The notes below the pieces were generated by a model. The model was not told where the DNA came from and searched no databases. It saw only the letters and a list, made by a program, of their open reading frames with translations. From Variovorax sp. N23 (GTDB lineage Bacteria > Pseudomonadota > Gammaproteobacteria > Burkholderiales > Burkholderiaceae_C): 64,000 bases of DNA. Every line of letters starts with the position of its first letter. Position 1 is the first letter of the stretch. Location: assembly GCF_025486315.1 (NCBI RefSeq), contig NZ_JAOOPY010000001.1, positions 310,001 to 374,000 on the forward strand, read 5' to 3'. A program made the translations under genes and the position numbers. This document shows, one piece after another, positions 7,745 to 17,343 of this stretch.

Positions 7745-8649
7745 GGTTGTGCGCCTTGCCGGGTCGGCAGCCCCGGCGTGTTGCTCCATTCGCTCCAGCT
7801 GCCGGCATAGAGCGCGGTCGGTCCGAAGCCCGCGATTTCCATGGCGAGCAGGTTCGGCACGGCGCTCACGCCGCTGCCACACTGGTGGACGACCGTCGAG
7901 GGATCGCGTCCGGCCAGCAGGGTGTCGAATTCGGCGCGCAGCTGCGCCGCGGGCTTGAACCTGCCGTCCGGACCGATGTTCTCGGCGAAGGGGCGGTTCA
8001 GCGCCCCGGGGATGTGACCGGCGATCGGGTCCAGAGGTTCCACCTCGCCGCGATAACGTGCACCGGCCCGCGCGTCGATCAGCGTCTGGTCAGCCTGGCC
8101 CAGATGCGCAGCGACCTCGCGTGTCACGCGCAACGCGGCCCGCGGCGCCGAAGGCACGAAGTTCGACTGGAAGTGCGCGGGCTCGTCGCCATGTGCCACC
8201 GCGCCGCCCGCGGCCTGCCAGGCCTGCAGGCCGCCGTCGAGCACGGCCACGGCCTCGTGGCCCATCCACTTGAGCATCCACCAGAGGCGGCCGCAGTAGT
8301 TGGCGCCGTTGCGGTCGTACACCACCGCCTGCATGTCGTTGCGAAAGCCGACGCCTGACAGCCAGGCGGCGAACTTCTCGCGGCTGGGCAGCGGGTGGCG
8401 GCCGCCGGAGGCGGGCTCGCCGTCTTCGTGCGCGACCACCACGGTGCCGTCCTTGCCGGGGCGGCCGTGCGCGGCGCTCAGGTCGGTGTCGAGGTTGGCG
8501 TAGACCGCGCCGGCGATGTGCAGGTCGCGGTACTGCGCCGCGCCGGCCTCGGGCTGCATCAGGTCGAAGCTGCAGTCGAACACCATCAAGGGCGTGCCGG
8601 TGGTGCGCAGCGCCTGCAGTTGCTCGGACGAGATCAGGGTGCTGTACAT
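7741..8649 (-). CDS. sseA: Sulfurtransferase (3-mercaptopyruvate sulfurtransferase / thiosulfate sulfurtransferase)
   Basis: 302 residues with tandem rhodanese domains: an inactive N-terminal one (about 1-150) and a catalytic C-terminal one (about 170-300). The active loop is CGSGVSA at 257-263; CG(S/T)GV(T/S) loops are typical of 3-mercaptopyruvate sulfurtransferases, so C257 should carry the persulfide. It transfers sulfane sulfur to thiols or cyanide in the cytoplasm. Its stop overlaps the start of the DUF2796 gene, so it is the second gene of the putative metal operon, 25 bases downstream of a DMT permease gene. Whether it has a functional link to metal uptake is unknown. Confidence 0.9.
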   Translation of the reverse strand: MYSTLISSEQLQALRTTGTPLMVFDCSFDLMQPEAGAAQYRDLHIAGAVYANLDTDLSAAHGRPGKDGTVVVAHEDGEPASGGRHPLPSREKFAAWLSGVGFRNDMQAVVYDRNGANYCGRLWWMLKWMGHEAVAVLDGGLQAWQAAGGAVAHGDEPAHFQSNFVPSAPRAALRVTREVAAHLGQADQTLIDARAGARYRGEVEPLDPIAGHIPGALNRPFAENIGPDGRFKPAAQLRAEFDTLLAGRDPSTVVHQCGSGVSAVPNLLAMEIAGFGPTALYAGSWSEWSNTPGLPTRQGAQP

Positions 8650-8674
8650 GCGGGTGTCCTCGAAAAGCAGAAGG

Positions 8675-9607
8675 TCAGTGTTCTTCGGCCGGCGCCTTGG
8701 GCAAGGAGCGCTGCCGCAGGAAGGTGGCGGCGATGCCGCTGCCGATGATGAGCGCCATGCCGGTCCAGCCCAGCACGTCGATGCGGTCGCCGAACAGCAC
8801 CACGCCGTAGAAGGCGGCGAACACGATGCCGGAATACTGCAGGTTGGCCACCAGCAGCGTGCCGCTTTCCGAGGTGGCGGTGGCGTAGGCGCGGGTCATG
8901 CACAACTGGCCGCCCGCGGCCAGCACGCCCACCGGCAGCAGCCAGATGGCGTGCGCGAAGGTCCACTCGGAGAACGGCGTGAAGCCTTCGATCGCAGCGA
9001 CCAGCCCGCCCGCCACGGCGGAGCCCACGGCGAAGTAGAAGACGGTGCGCGCCTCGGGCTCGCCGGCACGCGAGAGGGCCACGACCTGCATGTACGCGAA
9101 GGCGGCCGTCAGGCCCGACAGCAGCCCCAGCAGGCCGGCGAAGCCCTGGCTGCCGCCGACGCTGGGCTTGAGCATCAGCACCACACCGGCGAAGCCGGCG
9201 AGCACCGTCAGGATGAGTGTGCCCTGCAGGGGGGGGCGCGCGATCTTGCCGTCGCGCCCGGGCACCGGCACCCAGGCGAGCAGCGCACCGCCGACCAGGA
9301 AGGCCGCGATCCACACGCTGCTCATGTAGTTGAGGGTGATCGCGGTCGCCAGCGGCAGGTGGGCGATGGCGTAGAACCAGGCGCCGAGCGACACCACGCC
9401 GATCAGGCTGCGCCAGGCGTGCATGCCGGGGTAGTGCGTGCCCAGCGGCACGCGAAGGTTGCGCGCCAGCAGCCAGAGGAAAACGATGCCGATGAGGCCG
9501 CGGTAGAAGACCAGCTCGGCGCTGGTGAACCAGGCCGAGGCGATCTTCACGCACAGGCCCATCGTGGCAAAAAGCAGCGCACCCAGCACCATCCACAAAG
9601 CTTGCAT
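8675..9607 (-). CDS. EamA/DMT-family transporter
   Basis: 310 residues with ten predicted membrane helices arranged as two five-helix EamA repeats, the drug/metabolite transporter layout. Recognisable helices include the first (LGALLFATMGLCVKIASAWF) and the last (MALIIGSGIAATFLR). These proteins usually export amino acids, nucleotides or other metabolites; the substrate cannot be assigned. It is the first gene of the minus-strand run leading through sseA to the DUF3299 gene. About 120 bases separate it from the Rieske oxygenase gene upstream, and this gap contains a hairpin-rich repeat relic. Confidence 0.88.
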   Translation of the reverse strand: MQALWMVLGALLFATMGLCVKIASAWFTSAELVFYRGLIGIVFLWLLARNLRVPLGTHYPGMHAWRSLIGVVSLGAWFYAIAHLPLATAITLNYMSSVWIAAFLVGGALLAWVPVPGRDGKIARPPLQGTLILTVLAGFAGVVLMLKPSVGGSQGFAGLLGLLSGLTAAFAYMQVVALSRAGEPEARTVFYFAVGSAVAGGLVAAIEGFTPFSEWTFAHAIWLLPVGVLAAGGQLCMTRAYATATSESGTLLVANLQYSGIVFAAFYGVVLFGDRIDVLGWTGMALIIGSGIAATFLRQRSLPKAPAEEH

Positions 9608-9654
9608 CGTTGTTGCTCGACGCGCGTCAGCAGCGTTCTGTATTTGTCGTGGAA

Positions 9655-9710
9655 CACCGCGGAACGGGCTTCGCCCGGCCGCTGGTGTTGCCCCCGGCAG
9701 GGGGTGGGAG
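9655..9710 (+). repeat. Diverged copy C of the hairpin-rich dispersed repeat
   Basis: This stretch has the same order of elements as copy B on the + strand: CACC, CGCGGAAC, a 5-bp hairpin, GGCCGC, GGTG, then a C-run/G-run hairpin and GGGTGGG. The first hairpin is CGGGC-TTC-GCCCG (9665-9677) where copy B has CTGGC-TTT-GCCAG, a paired compensatory change. The second is CCCCC-GGCA-GGGGG (9691-9704). It lies between the Rieske gene and the DMT gene. Confidence 0.6.
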
Positions 9711-9727
9711 TCGTGACACGAAGTGCA

Positions 9728-10870
9728 CTACGACCTGGGGGCGAGCCGAGTTTTATACCACTCGTGGAACTGCTGCATGCCGTCTTCCATCGGGCTCTGG
9801 TAGGGGCCGGTCTCGTTGTCGCCGCGCTGCATCAACGCACGGCGGCCGGCGTCCATGCGCTCGGCGATCTCGTCGTCCTCCACGCAGGTTTCCATGTAGG
9901 CGGCCTGCTGGGCCTCGACGAACTCGCGCTCGAAGGCGACGATTTCCTCGGGGTAGAAGAACTCGACCATGTTGAGCGTCTTCTGCGGGCTGATCGGGTG
10001 CAGGGTCGACACGGTCAGCACGTGCGGGTACCACTCGATCATCACGTGCGGGTAGTACGTGAGCCAGATCGCGCCGTACTTCGGCGGCTTGCCGTCGCGG
10101 TACTTGAGCAACTGCTCCTGCCACTTCTGGTAGACCGGGCTGCCCGCGCGGCCCAGGCGGTTGGCCACGCCCACCGTCTGCACCGAGAACTCCCGGTTGA
10201 ATTCCCAGCGCAGGTCGTCGCAGGTCACGAAGCTGCCGAGGCCGGGGTGGAAGGGGCCGACGTGGTAGTCCTCGAGGTAGACCTCGATGAAGGTCTTCCA
10301 GTTGTAGTTGCACTCGTGCAGCTCCACGCGGTCGAGCGCGTAGCCGCTGAAGTCGAGGTCGGCGCGCGGGCCCAGGCCGGCCAGGTCGGCCGCCACGTTG
10401 CGGCCGCTGCCGTCGCGGTTCTTCTCGAACAGCAGGCCGTTCCACTCTTCCAGCGGGTAGTTGTGCAGGTTGAGGCACGGGTCCTGCGCGAAATGGGGCG
10501 CGCCGATCAGCGTACCGGTGGTGCGCGGGTCGGCGGCCGCATAGGTCCAGCGGTGCAGCGGGCAGACGATGTTGCCGCCCGTGCGCGCGTCGAGCTGGCC
10601 CCGCCCCCGCAGGATCAGCGCCTGGCGGTGCCGGCAGACATTGGAGATCAGCTCGACACCCTTGGGCGTGTGCACCAGCGCGCGGCCGTCGTGTTCCTGC
10701 GGCAGCGTGTGGAAGTTGCCGGGTTCGGGCACGGCGAGCCGGTGGCCCACATAGCGCGGCCCGTTGGCGAAAAGCGTCTGCAGCTCGCGGGCATAGAGCG
10801 CCTCGTCGAAGTACGCGGTAACCGGGAGTTGGCTCTGGGCCTGCTGCAGTTGAAGACTTAAATCAGACAT
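9728..10870 (-). CDS. Aromatic ring-hydroxylating oxygenase, Rieske-type alpha subunit
   Basis: 380 residues. The Rieske [2Fe-2S] ligands are C79, H81, C103 and H106 (CRH and CPLH). The C-terminal catalytic domain carries the mononuclear iron motif around residues 197-208 ([12 protein letters not shown] with H203 and H208). Family enzymes use a reductase/ferredoxin to hydroxylate or demethylate aromatic, quaternary ammonium or similar substrates; no reductase partner lies alongside. The start at 10870 is chosen over a longer frame because the protein begins [10 protein letters not shown] with no extra conserved region. The nearest reductase-like gene is at the far end of the window and need not be its partner. 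Confidence 0.88.
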   Translation of the reverse strand: MSDLSLQLQQAQSQLPVTAYFDEALYARELQTLFANGPRYVGHRLAVPEPGNFHTLPQEHDGRALVHTPKGVELISNVCRHRQALILRGRGQLDARTGGNIVCPLHRWTYAAADPRTTGTLIGAPHFAQDPCLNLHNYPLEEWNGLLFEKNRDGSGRNVAADLAGLGPRADLDFSGYALDRVELHECNYNWKTFIEVYLEDYHVGPFHPGLGSFVTCDDLRWEFNREFSVQTVGVANRLGRAGSPVYQKWQEQLLKYRDGKPPKYGAIWLTYYPHVMIEWYPHVLTVSTLHPISPQKTLNMVEFFYPEEIVAFEREFVEAQQAAYMETCVEDDEIAERMDAGRRALMQRGDNETGPYQSPMEDGMQQFHEWYKTRLAPRS

Positions 10871-11102
10871 GGGTGACCTGACCAAGCTCCCCACAGGGAG
10901 AAAAGGAAAAAGAGGCGCTGGCTGGAGGTGCGACCGCCCGAGAAAACATCGCCGGCGGGCGCCGGCGTGGAGGAGGGAGGGATTGTACCCGGGGGCCTTT
11001 TCCATGCGCCTTGACATGGAACAGCCCTGCCACGATTCGACGGTGTGCATCCGGGGGACGCCATGGAAACTAAAATGCGCGGTTTCACCCACGATTCCCT
11101 GC

Positions 11103-11372
11103 ATGCCCAAGGCGCCATCCACTCTCCCGCCGCCGTTGCCGGCGGACGCCCCCGACACCGGTGCGCTGCCCGCGAGCTATGAAGCCGGGCTTCAGGAGCT
11201 CGAACGGCTGGTGAACGAACTCGAATCCGGCCAGATGCCGCTCGACCAATTGCTCGTCAGCTATCAGCGCGGCGCGGCCCTGCTGACCTTCTGCCGCGAC
11301 AAGCTGCAGGCCGTCGAAGACCAGATCAAGGTGCTCGACGCAGGCAGCCTCAAGGCGTGGTCGGCCGAATGA
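11103..11372 (+). CDS. xseB: Exodeoxyribonuclease VII small subunit
   Basis: 89 residues. The core [20 protein letters not shown] and the following [20 protein letters not shown] match XseB, a short helical hairpin that binds the XseA large subunit to degrade single-stranded DNA. A proline/alanine-rich N-terminal extension of about 20 residues precedes the core, common in this family in betaproteobacteria. A TAAAAT hexamer at 11071-11076 could be the -10 of the xseB-ispA-dxs operon. Its stop overlaps the ispA start. Confidence 0.93.
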   Translation: MPKAPSTLPPPLPADAPDTGALPASYEAGLQELERLVNELESGQMPLDQLLVSYQRGAALLTFCRDKLQAVEDQIKVLDAGSLKAWSAE

Positions 11373-12301
11373 CGGCCGCACGCACGGCGGTACGCACGGA
11401 CGAGGGCTGGGACGCGCAGCGCCTGGCGGCCTGGAGCGGTCCGCACCTGGCGAACGTGGAAGCGGCCCTGTCGCGCTGGGTCGGCATCGACGCCCCGGTG
11501 CAACTGGGCGACGCGATGCGCTACGCGGTGCTCGACGGCGGCAAGCGCCTGCGGCCGCTGCTCGTGATGGCGGCCAGCGAGGCCGTGCGCGGCGACGCGG
11601 CCGCCGCCCTGCGCGCGGCCTGCGCCACCGAACTCATCCATGCCTACTCGCTGGTGCACGACGACCTGCCCTGCATGGACAACGACGTTCTGCGCCGCGG
11701 CAAGCCGACGGTGCACGTGCAGTTCGGCGAAGCCGACGCGCTGCTGGCCGGCGACGCGCTGCAGGCGCTGGCCTTCGAGCTGCTCACGCCCGACGACACC
11801 GACATCGCGCCCGACGTTCAGGCCCGGCTGTGCCGCCTGCTGGCCCGTGCGGCCGGCAGCCAGGGCATGGCCGGCGGCCAGGCGATCGACCTCGCCAGTG
11901 TCGGCCTGGCGCTCGACGAAGTGCAGTTGCGCGAGATGCATCGCCTGAAGACCGGCGCGCTGCTGCAGGGCAGCGTCGAGATGGGCACGGCCTGCGCGCA
12001 GGGCGTGGCGCCGGCCGCCCTCGATGCATTGCGCGCCTACGGCGCCGCGCTGGGCCTGGCCTTCCAGGTGGTCGACGACATCCTCGACGTCACGGCCGAT
12101 TCGGCGACGCTCGGCAAGACGGCGGGCAAGGACGCCGCGGCCGACAAACCCACCTACGTCTCGCTGCTGGGCCTCGATGGCGCCCGCGCCCAGGCGTCGC
12201 AACTGCTCGACGAGTCGATTGCCGCGCTCGACCGCAGCGGCCTGGACGACACCGAAGCGCTGCGCGCGCTGGCACACATGGTCGTGGACCGCGACCGATA
12301 A
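11369..12301 (+). CDS. ispA: Farnesyl/geranyl diphosphate synthase (polyprenyl synthetase)
   Basis: 310 residues. The first aspartate-rich motif DDLPCMD starts at D98-D99 and the second, VVDDILD, lies near residue 235; both bind the Mg-diphosphate substrates. GGKRLRP at 58-64 is the substrate-binding signature. It condenses isopentenyl diphosphate with dimethylallyl or geranyl diphosphate to make farnesyl diphosphate for ubiquinone and undecaprenyl carriers. The ATG at 11369 overlaps the xseB stop (ATGA), and dxs starts 10 bases after its stop. This xseB-ispA-dxs order is standard in proteobacteria. Confidence 0.94.
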   Translation: MTAARTAVRTDEGWDAQRLAAWSGPHLANVEAALSRWVGIDAPVQLGDAMRYAVLDGGKRLRPLLVMAASEAVRGDAAAALRAACATELIHAYSLVHDDLPCMDNDVLRRGKPTVHVQFGEADALLAGDALQALAFELLTPDDTDIAPDVQARLCRLLARAAGSQGMAGGQAIDLASVGLALDEVQLREMHRLKTGALLQGSVEMGTACAQGVAPAALDALRAYGAALGLAFQVVDDILDVTADSATLGKTAGKDAAADKPTYVSLLGLDGARAQASQLLDESIAALDRSGLDDTEALRALAHMVVDRDR

Positions 12302-12311
12302 CAACACACCC

Positions 12312-14174
12312 ATGGCCGAGCTGCTCCCCACCATCCACGATCCTTCGGTCCTGCGCCAGTACGACCGCGCCCAGCTCAAGCAACTGGCCGACGAGGTGCG
12401 CGCCTGCGTGCTGCACAACGTCTCGCGCACCGGCGGGCACCTGAGTTCCAACCTCGGCACCGTCGAACTCACGGTGGCGCTGCACCATGTGTTCGACACG
12501 CCGCACGACCGCCTGGTGTGGGACGTGGGCCACCAGACCTACCCGCACAAGATCCTCACCGGCCGGCGCGAGCGCATGCCCACGCTGCGCCAGCAGGGCG
12601 GCATCTCGGGCTTCCCGCAGCGCAGCGAAAGCGAGTACGACACCTTCGGCACGGCGCACTCGTCGACCAGCATCTCGGCCGCGCTCGGCATGGCCATGGC
12701 GGCCAAGCAGAAGGGCGAAGACCGCCATGCCGTGGCCATCATCGGCGACGGTGCGATGACGGCCGGCATGGCCTTCGAGGCGCTCAACAACGCGGGCGTG
12801 TCCGATTGCAAGCTGCTGGTCATCCTGAACGACAACGACATGTCGATCAGCCCGCCGGTCGGTGCGCTCAACCGCTACCTCGCGCAGCTGATGAGCGGCA
12901 ACTTCTACGCCGCCGCCAAGAACGTCGGCAAGAGCGTGCTGCGCGCCGCGCCGCCGTTGTTCGAGCTGGCCAAGCGCTTCGAGCAGCATGCCAAGGGCAT
13001 GGTGGTGCCGGCCACGCTGTTCGAGCAGTTCGGCTTCAACTATGTCGGCCCGATCGATGGCCACGACCTCGACTCGCTGATCCCCACGCTCGAGAACCTC
13101 AAGCAGCTCGACGGCCCGCAGTTCCTGCACGTGGTCACCAAGAAGGGCCAGGGCTACAAGCTCGCCGAGGCCGACCCGGTGGCCTACCACGGCCCCGGCA
13201 AGTTCGACCCGGCGGTGGGGCTCGTCAAGTCGACGGCGGTGACCAAGCAGACCTTCACGCAGGTCTTCGGCCAGTGGCTGTGCGACATGGCCGCCAAGGA
13301 CGGCCGCCTGGTCGGCATCACGCCGGCCATGCGCGAAGGCTCGGGCCTGGTGGAGTTCCAGCAGAAGTTCCCCACGCGCTACCACGACGTCGGCATCGCC
13401 GAGCAGCATGCCGTGACCTTCGCGGCCGGCCTGGCCTGCGAGGGGCTCAAGCCGGTGGTCGCGATCTACTCGACCTTCCTGCAGCGGGCCTACGACCAGC
13501 TGATTCACGACGTCGCGATCCAGAACCTGCCGGTGGTCTTCGCGCTCGACCGCGCGGGCCTGGTCGGCGCCGACGGCGCGACGCATGCGGGTGCCTACGA
13601 CATCCCCTTCGTGCGCTGCATCCCGAACATGAGCATCGCCTGCCCGGCCGACGAGGCCGAGTGCCGGGCGCTGCTGACCACGGCCTACGAGCAGGACCAC
13701 CCGGTGACGGTGCGCTACCCGCGCGGCGCCGGGGCCGGCGTGGTGCCGCATCTCACGCTCGACGGCCTGCCCTTCGGCAAGGGCGAACTGCGCCGTCAGG
13801 GGGCGGGCATCGCGATCCTGGCCTTCGGCACGCTGCTGTATCCGGCGCTCAAGGCCGCGGAAGCGCTGAACGCCACGGTGGTCAACATGCGCTGGGTCAA
13901 GCCGCTCGACGTCGACCTGCTGCTGCAAGTGGCGGCCACGCACGAAGCGATCGTCACGCTCGAAGAAGGCGCCGTCATGGGCGGTGCCGGCAGTGCGGTG
14001 CTCGAGGCGCTGCAGGCCGCGGCGGTGGTCAAGCCCGTGCTGCAGCTGGGCCTGCCCGACCGATTCATCGAACATGGCGATCCGGGCCGGCTGCTCGCGG
14101 GTGTCGGGCTCGATGCCGAGGGCATCGCGAAGTCGATCGCGGCGCGCTTCGGCGCGCCTGGTTCCGCAGGGTAA
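12312..14174 (+). CDS. dxs: 1-deoxy-D-xylulose-5-phosphate synthase
   Basis: 620 residues, normal length. Thiamine-diphosphate motifs: [10 protein letters not shown] at 71-80 and [16 protein letters not shown] starting at 145; the Pyr-domain glutamate lies in the [15 protein letters not shown] region. It makes DXP from pyruvate and glyceraldehyde-3-phosphate, the first step of the MEP isoprenoid pathway, in the cytoplasm. Co-transcribed with ispA, so precursor synthesis and chain elongation are coupled. A terminator-like hairpin follows at 14239. Confidence 0.96.
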   Translation: MAELLPTIHDPSVLRQYDRAQLKQLADEVRACVLHNVSRTGGHLSSNLGTVELTVALHHVFDTPHDRLVWDVGHQTYPHKILTGRRERMPTLRQQGGISGFPQRSESEYDTFGTAHSSTSISAALGMAMAAKQKGEDRHAVAIIGDGAMTAGMAFEALNNAGVSDCKLLVILNDNDMSISPPVGALNRYLAQLMSGNFYAAAKNVGKSVLRAAPPLFELAKRFEQHAKGMVVPATLFEQFGFNYVGPIDGHDLDSLIPTLENLKQLDGPQFLHVVTKKGQGYKLAEADPVAYHGPGKFDPAVGLVKSTAVTKQTFTQVFGQWLCDMAAKDGRLVGITPAMREGSGLVEFQQKFPTRYHDVGIAEQHAVTFAAGLACEGLKPVVAIYSTFLQRAYDQLIHDVAIQNLPVVFALDRAGLVGADGATHAGAYDIPFVRCIPNMSIACPADEAECRALLTTAYEQDHPVTVRYPRGAGAGVVPHLTLDGLPFGKGELRRQGAGIAILAFGTLLYPALKAAEALNATVVNMRWVKPLDVDLLLQVAATHEAIVTLEEGAVMGGAGSAVLEALQAAAVVKPVLQLGLPDRFIEHGDPGRLLAGVGLDAEGIAKSIAARFGAPGSAG

Positions 14175-14238
14175 ACCCCCAAGGGCCGCCCTGTAAGCAC
14201 TTCTTACAATCGCGGGCGACCCACAAGGTCTTCAACTC

Positions 14239-14265
14239 AACGCGGCGAGGCCGCGTTTTGTTTTT
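14239..14265 (+). terminator. Rho-independent terminator-like hairpin between dxs and the TRAP binding-protein gene
   Basis: Stem AACGCGGC (14239-14246), loop GAG, GCCGCGTT (14250-14257), then a T-rich tract to 14265. A TACAAT hexamer at 14205-14210 lies upstream of it, so it could alternatively sit in the leader of the next gene and act as an attenuator; ordinary termination of dxs is the simpler reading. Confidence 0.75.
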
Positions 14266-14291
14266 CCCCCTTTGCAATCGGAGTGAATTCA

Positions 14292-15374
14292 ATGGATCGT
14301 CGTTCCCTCATCAAGAATGCCGGCATCGCTGGCGTGCTCGCTGCAGGCATCGCGCCTGCGGTGCATGCGCAAGCCGCTGTCCGCTGGCGCCTGGCTTCGA
14401 GCTTTCCCCGTTCGCTGGACACGATCTTCGGCAGCGCCGAAATGCTCTCCAAGACCGTCAAGGCCCTGTCGGGCGGCAAGTTCGAGATCACCGTTCACCC
14501 CGCTGGCGAACTGATGCCGGCCTTCGGCGTCGTCGATGCCCTGCAGGGTGACAACATCGAAATGGCCCAGTCCGCGGCCTACTACTTCACCGGCAAGGAC
14601 CCGGTCTTCGCGTTCAGCTGCGCCGTGCCCTTCGGCCTGACCGCCCGCCAGAACACGTCGTGGAAGGACTACGGCGGCGGCCGCAAGCTGCTCGACGATT
14701 TCTTCGCCAAGTACAACTTCAAGACGGCCAGCGCCGGCAACACCGGCACGCAGATGGGCGGCTGGTACCGCAAGGAAATCAAGACCGTTGCGGACCTCAA
14801 GGGTCTGAAGATGCGCATGGGCGGCGGCGTGTTCGGCGAAGCGATGCAGAAGCTGGGCGTGGTGCCGCAGAACATGCCGGCCGGCGACGTCTACCAGGCG
14901 CTGGAAAAGGGCACGCTGGACGCGTCCGAATTCGTCGGCCCGTACGACGATGCCAAGCTGGGCTTCAACAAGGTCGCACCGTTCTACTACTACCCCGGCT
15001 GGTGGGAAGGCGGCGCCGACCTCGAGTTCTTCATCAACGTCAAGAAGTACAACGCGCTCTCGGAAGAGAACAAGGCCATCCTGGACGCCGCCTGCAAGGT
15101 CGCGGCCACCGACATGACGGCCAAGTACGACGCCTGGAACCCGATCGCGCTGAAGAAGCTCGTGGCCGAGAAGACGCAGCTCAAGCCCTTCCCGAAGGCG
15201 GTGATGGACGCGGGCTTCAAGGCCTCCATGGAAGTGTTCGCCGAGCACGAGGCCAAGTCGGCCGAGTTCAAGACGATCCACCAGAGCATGCGCGCCTTCC
15301 AGCGCGACCAGATCCTGTGGAACCGTTTCTCGGAATACCCGTTCAACCAGTACATGAACGGCGTGAAGATCTGA
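14292..15374 (+). CDS. TRAP transporter substrate-binding protein, TakP-like (alpha-keto acid type)
   Basis: 360 residues. A Tat leader starts MDRRSLIKNAG. The mature protein closely follows the TakP/DctP7 group: WRLASSFPRSLDTIFG near the start, GNTGTQMGGWYRKEIKTVAD, LKMRMGG and the WWEGG motif. The TakP ligand residues corresponding to the Gln in TQMGGW and the Arg in KMRMGG are kept, but the Trp of the DATEWVGPYDD motif is Phe here. Rhodobacter TakP binds 2-oxo acids such as pyruvate; the same ligand class is inferred. The ATG at 14292 follows GGAG at 14280-14283; a GTG at 14283 overlaps that site and is rejected. It converges with its presumed permease genes. Confidence 0.88.
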   Translation: MDRRSLIKNAGIAGVLAAGIAPAVHAQAAVRWRLASSFPRSLDTIFGSAEMLSKTVKALSGGKFEITVHPAGELMPAFGVVDALQGDNIEMAQSAAYYFTGKDPVFAFSCAVPFGLTARQNTSWKDYGGGRKLLDDFFAKYNFKTASAGNTGTQMGGWYRKEIKTVADLKGLKMRMGGGVFGEAMQKLGVVPQNMPAGDVYQALEKGTLDASEFVGPYDDAKLGFNKVAPFYYYPGWWEGGADLEFFINVKKYNALSEENKAILDAACKVAATDMTAKYDAWNPIALKKLVAEKTQLKPFPKAVMDAGFKASMEVFAEHEAKSAEFKTIHQSMRAFQRDQILWNRFSEYPFNQYMNGVKI

Positions 15375-15410
15375 GCTCGCTCCGATCGCGGGTCGAAAGA
15401 ACCGCCCATG

Positions 15411-15439
15411 AAAAAGCCGCGCACTGCGCGGCTTTTTTT
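15411..15439. terminator. Bidirectional Rho-independent terminator
   Basis: Five A, then stem GCCGCGC (15416-15422), loop ACT, GCGCGGC (15426-15432) and seven T. The A-run and T-run let it work on both strands, ending the TRAP binding-protein gene (+) and the convergent TRAP permease operon (-). Confidence 0.9.
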
Positions 15440-15480
15440 CGTCTGCGGCACCGCTGTCGGTGCCGCAGGTCGTCATGCCT

Positions 15481-17319
15481 TCACTGTCCCGGTTTGGGCT
15501 TGAGGGCGTCCTGCATGGCCTTCATCGGGTCGTCCTCGGTGGCCGGTTCGGGCGTCGGGGCGGGGGCCTCCGGTGCGCCGCCGCTGCCTGCTGGCGCCGG
15601 GGCACCGAGCGACGGTGCCGGTTCGGCGCCGTAGCCCTGATCGGAGCCGTAACCACCTTCCTCCGAGGAAGGCTGCAGCGATTCGCGCATCTGGTCGCCG
15701 ACCTGCCGGAGGTCGACGTTCTCCACCTTGTCCAGGCTGCCCGTGACCAGGCCCGGGAAGGCGATCAGGATGCCCACCATGAAGATCTGGATCAGCACGA
15801 AGGGCACGGCACCCTTGTAGATCTGCATGGTCGTCACCGGCTGCATGATCTTCTTCGTCACACGGTCCATGTACGGCTTCTCGGGGGCCACCGAACGCAG
15901 GAAGAAGAGGGCGAAGCCGAAGGGCGGGTGCATGAACGAGGTCTGCATGTTCACGGCCAGCAGCACGCCGAACCAGATGAGGTCGATGCCCAGCTTGTGC
16001 GCGACCGGCGCCAGCAGCGGCACCACGATGAAGGACAGCTCGAAGTAGTCCAGGAAGAACGCGAGGAAGAAGATCAGCAGGTTCACCAGGATCAGGAAGC
16101 CGATCTGCCCGCCGGGCAGGCCGGTGAGCAGGTGCTCGACCCAGATCGGGCCGTCGGCGGCCTGGAACACCAGGCCGAACACCGTGGCGCCGATCAGGAT
16201 GAACATCACGAAGCTGCCGAGCTTGGTGGTCGTCGCCAGTGCCTGCTTGAGCAGGCTCAGGTTCAGCCGCCGACGCAGCGCGCCCAGCACGAGGGCGCCG
16301 ATCGCGCCCATGGCGCCGCCCTCGGTGGGGGTTGCGACGCCCAGGAAAATGGTGCCGAGCACCAGGAAGATCAGCAGCAGCGGCGGGATCAGCACGAAGG
16401 TCACGCGCTCGGCCAGGCGCGACAGCAGGCCCAGCCGCGTGACCTTGTTGAACAGCGCGATCAGGAAGGCCACGAAGGTGCCGCCGCACATCGCGACGAC
16501 CACCTTTTCGTCGGTGGCCACCGAGGTGATGAGGGTGCCTTGCCACCACGTGTGGATCTCGGCCATGTGGCGCGCCATCATGGCGGCGACGAAGGCCGAG
16601 AAGCCCATCAGCACGACCAGCGAGGCGTAGCCGCCGCCGCCGTTGGGCTCGCGGTAGATGCGCGCCTCGGCCGGCAGGGCCGGCACCTGCGCCGGCTTGA
16701 AGATCGCCAGGAAGACCACGTACAGCACGTACAGGCCCACCAGGATGAACGCGGGGAGGAAGGCGCCCTTGTACATGTCGCCGACGCTCTTGCCGAGCTG
16801 GTCGGCCATGATGATCAGCACCAGCGACGGCGGAATGATCTGCGCCAGCGTGCCCGATGCGGCGATCACGCCTGAGGCCATCCGGCGGTCGTAGCCGTAG
16901 CGCAGCATGATGGGCAGCGAGATCAGGCCCATCGAGATGACCGACGCGGCCACCACGCCGGTGGTCGCGGCCAGCAGCGCACCCACGAAGATCACGGCCA
17001 GCGCCAGGCCGCCGCGCATCGGACCGAAGACCTGGCCGACGGTGTCGAGCAGGTCCTCGGCCATGCCGCTTCGCTCGAGGATCAGCCCCATCAAGGTGAA
17101 GAAGGGCACGGCCAGCAAGGTGTCGTTGGCCATGATGCCGATGAGCCGCTGCGGCAGCCATGCCATGACGGACGACTGGAACACGCCGAGTTCGACACCG
17201 ATGAAGGCGAAGAAGAGGCCGCAGGCCCCCAGGCTGAAGGCGACCGGAAAGCCCAGCAGCAGAAAGACGATCAGCCCCGCGAACATGATCGGGGCGAAAT
17301 TGGCGGTGATGAATTCCAT
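15481..17319 (-). CDS. TRAP transporter large permease (DctM-type) with C-terminal extension
   Basis: 612 residues, longer than the usual 425-440 for DctM. The first roughly 540 residues are membrane helices with typical DctM motifs (IPPSLVLIIMAD, GVATPTEGGAMGA). Two features are unusual: extra sequence between helices around residues 210-290, and a soluble tail (about 540-612) rich in P, E, G and A. The enlarged form is known among TRAP systems associated with TakP-like binding proteins. It forms the ion-coupled transport channel. It is 24 bases downstream of the small-subunit gene and should work with it and the convergent binding protein at 14292. Confidence 0.88.
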   Translation of the reverse strand: MEFITANFAPIMFAGLIVFLLLGFPVAFSLGACGLFFAFIGVELGVFQSSVMAWLPQRLIGIMANDTLLAVPFFTLMGLILERSGMAEDLLDTVGQVFGPMRGGLALAVIFVGALLAATTGVVAASVISMGLISLPIMLRYGYDRRMASGVIAASGTLAQIIPPSLVLIIMADQLGKSVGDMYKGAFLPAFILVGLYVLYVVFLAIFKPAQVPALPAEARIYREPNGGGGYASLVVLMGFSAFVAAMMARHMAEIHTWWQGTLITSVATDEKVVVAMCGGTFVAFLIALFNKVTRLGLLSRLAERVTFVLIPPLLLIFLVLGTIFLGVATPTEGGAMGAIGALVLGALRRRLNLSLLKQALATTTKLGSFVMFILIGATVFGLVFQAADGPIWVEHLLTGLPGGQIGFLILVNLLIFFLAFFLDYFELSFIVVPLLAPVAHKLGIDLIWFGVLLAVNMQTSFMHPPFGFALFFLRSVAPEKPYMDRVTKKIMQPVTTMQIYKGAVPFVLIQIFMVGILIAFPGLVTGSLDKVENVDLRQVGDQMRESLQPSSEEGGYGSDQGYGAEPAPSLGAPAPAGSGGAPEAPAPTPEPATEDDPMKAMQDALKPKPGQ

Positions 17320-17343
17320 GGTTCTTTTGTCTCTGCTCGTGGC

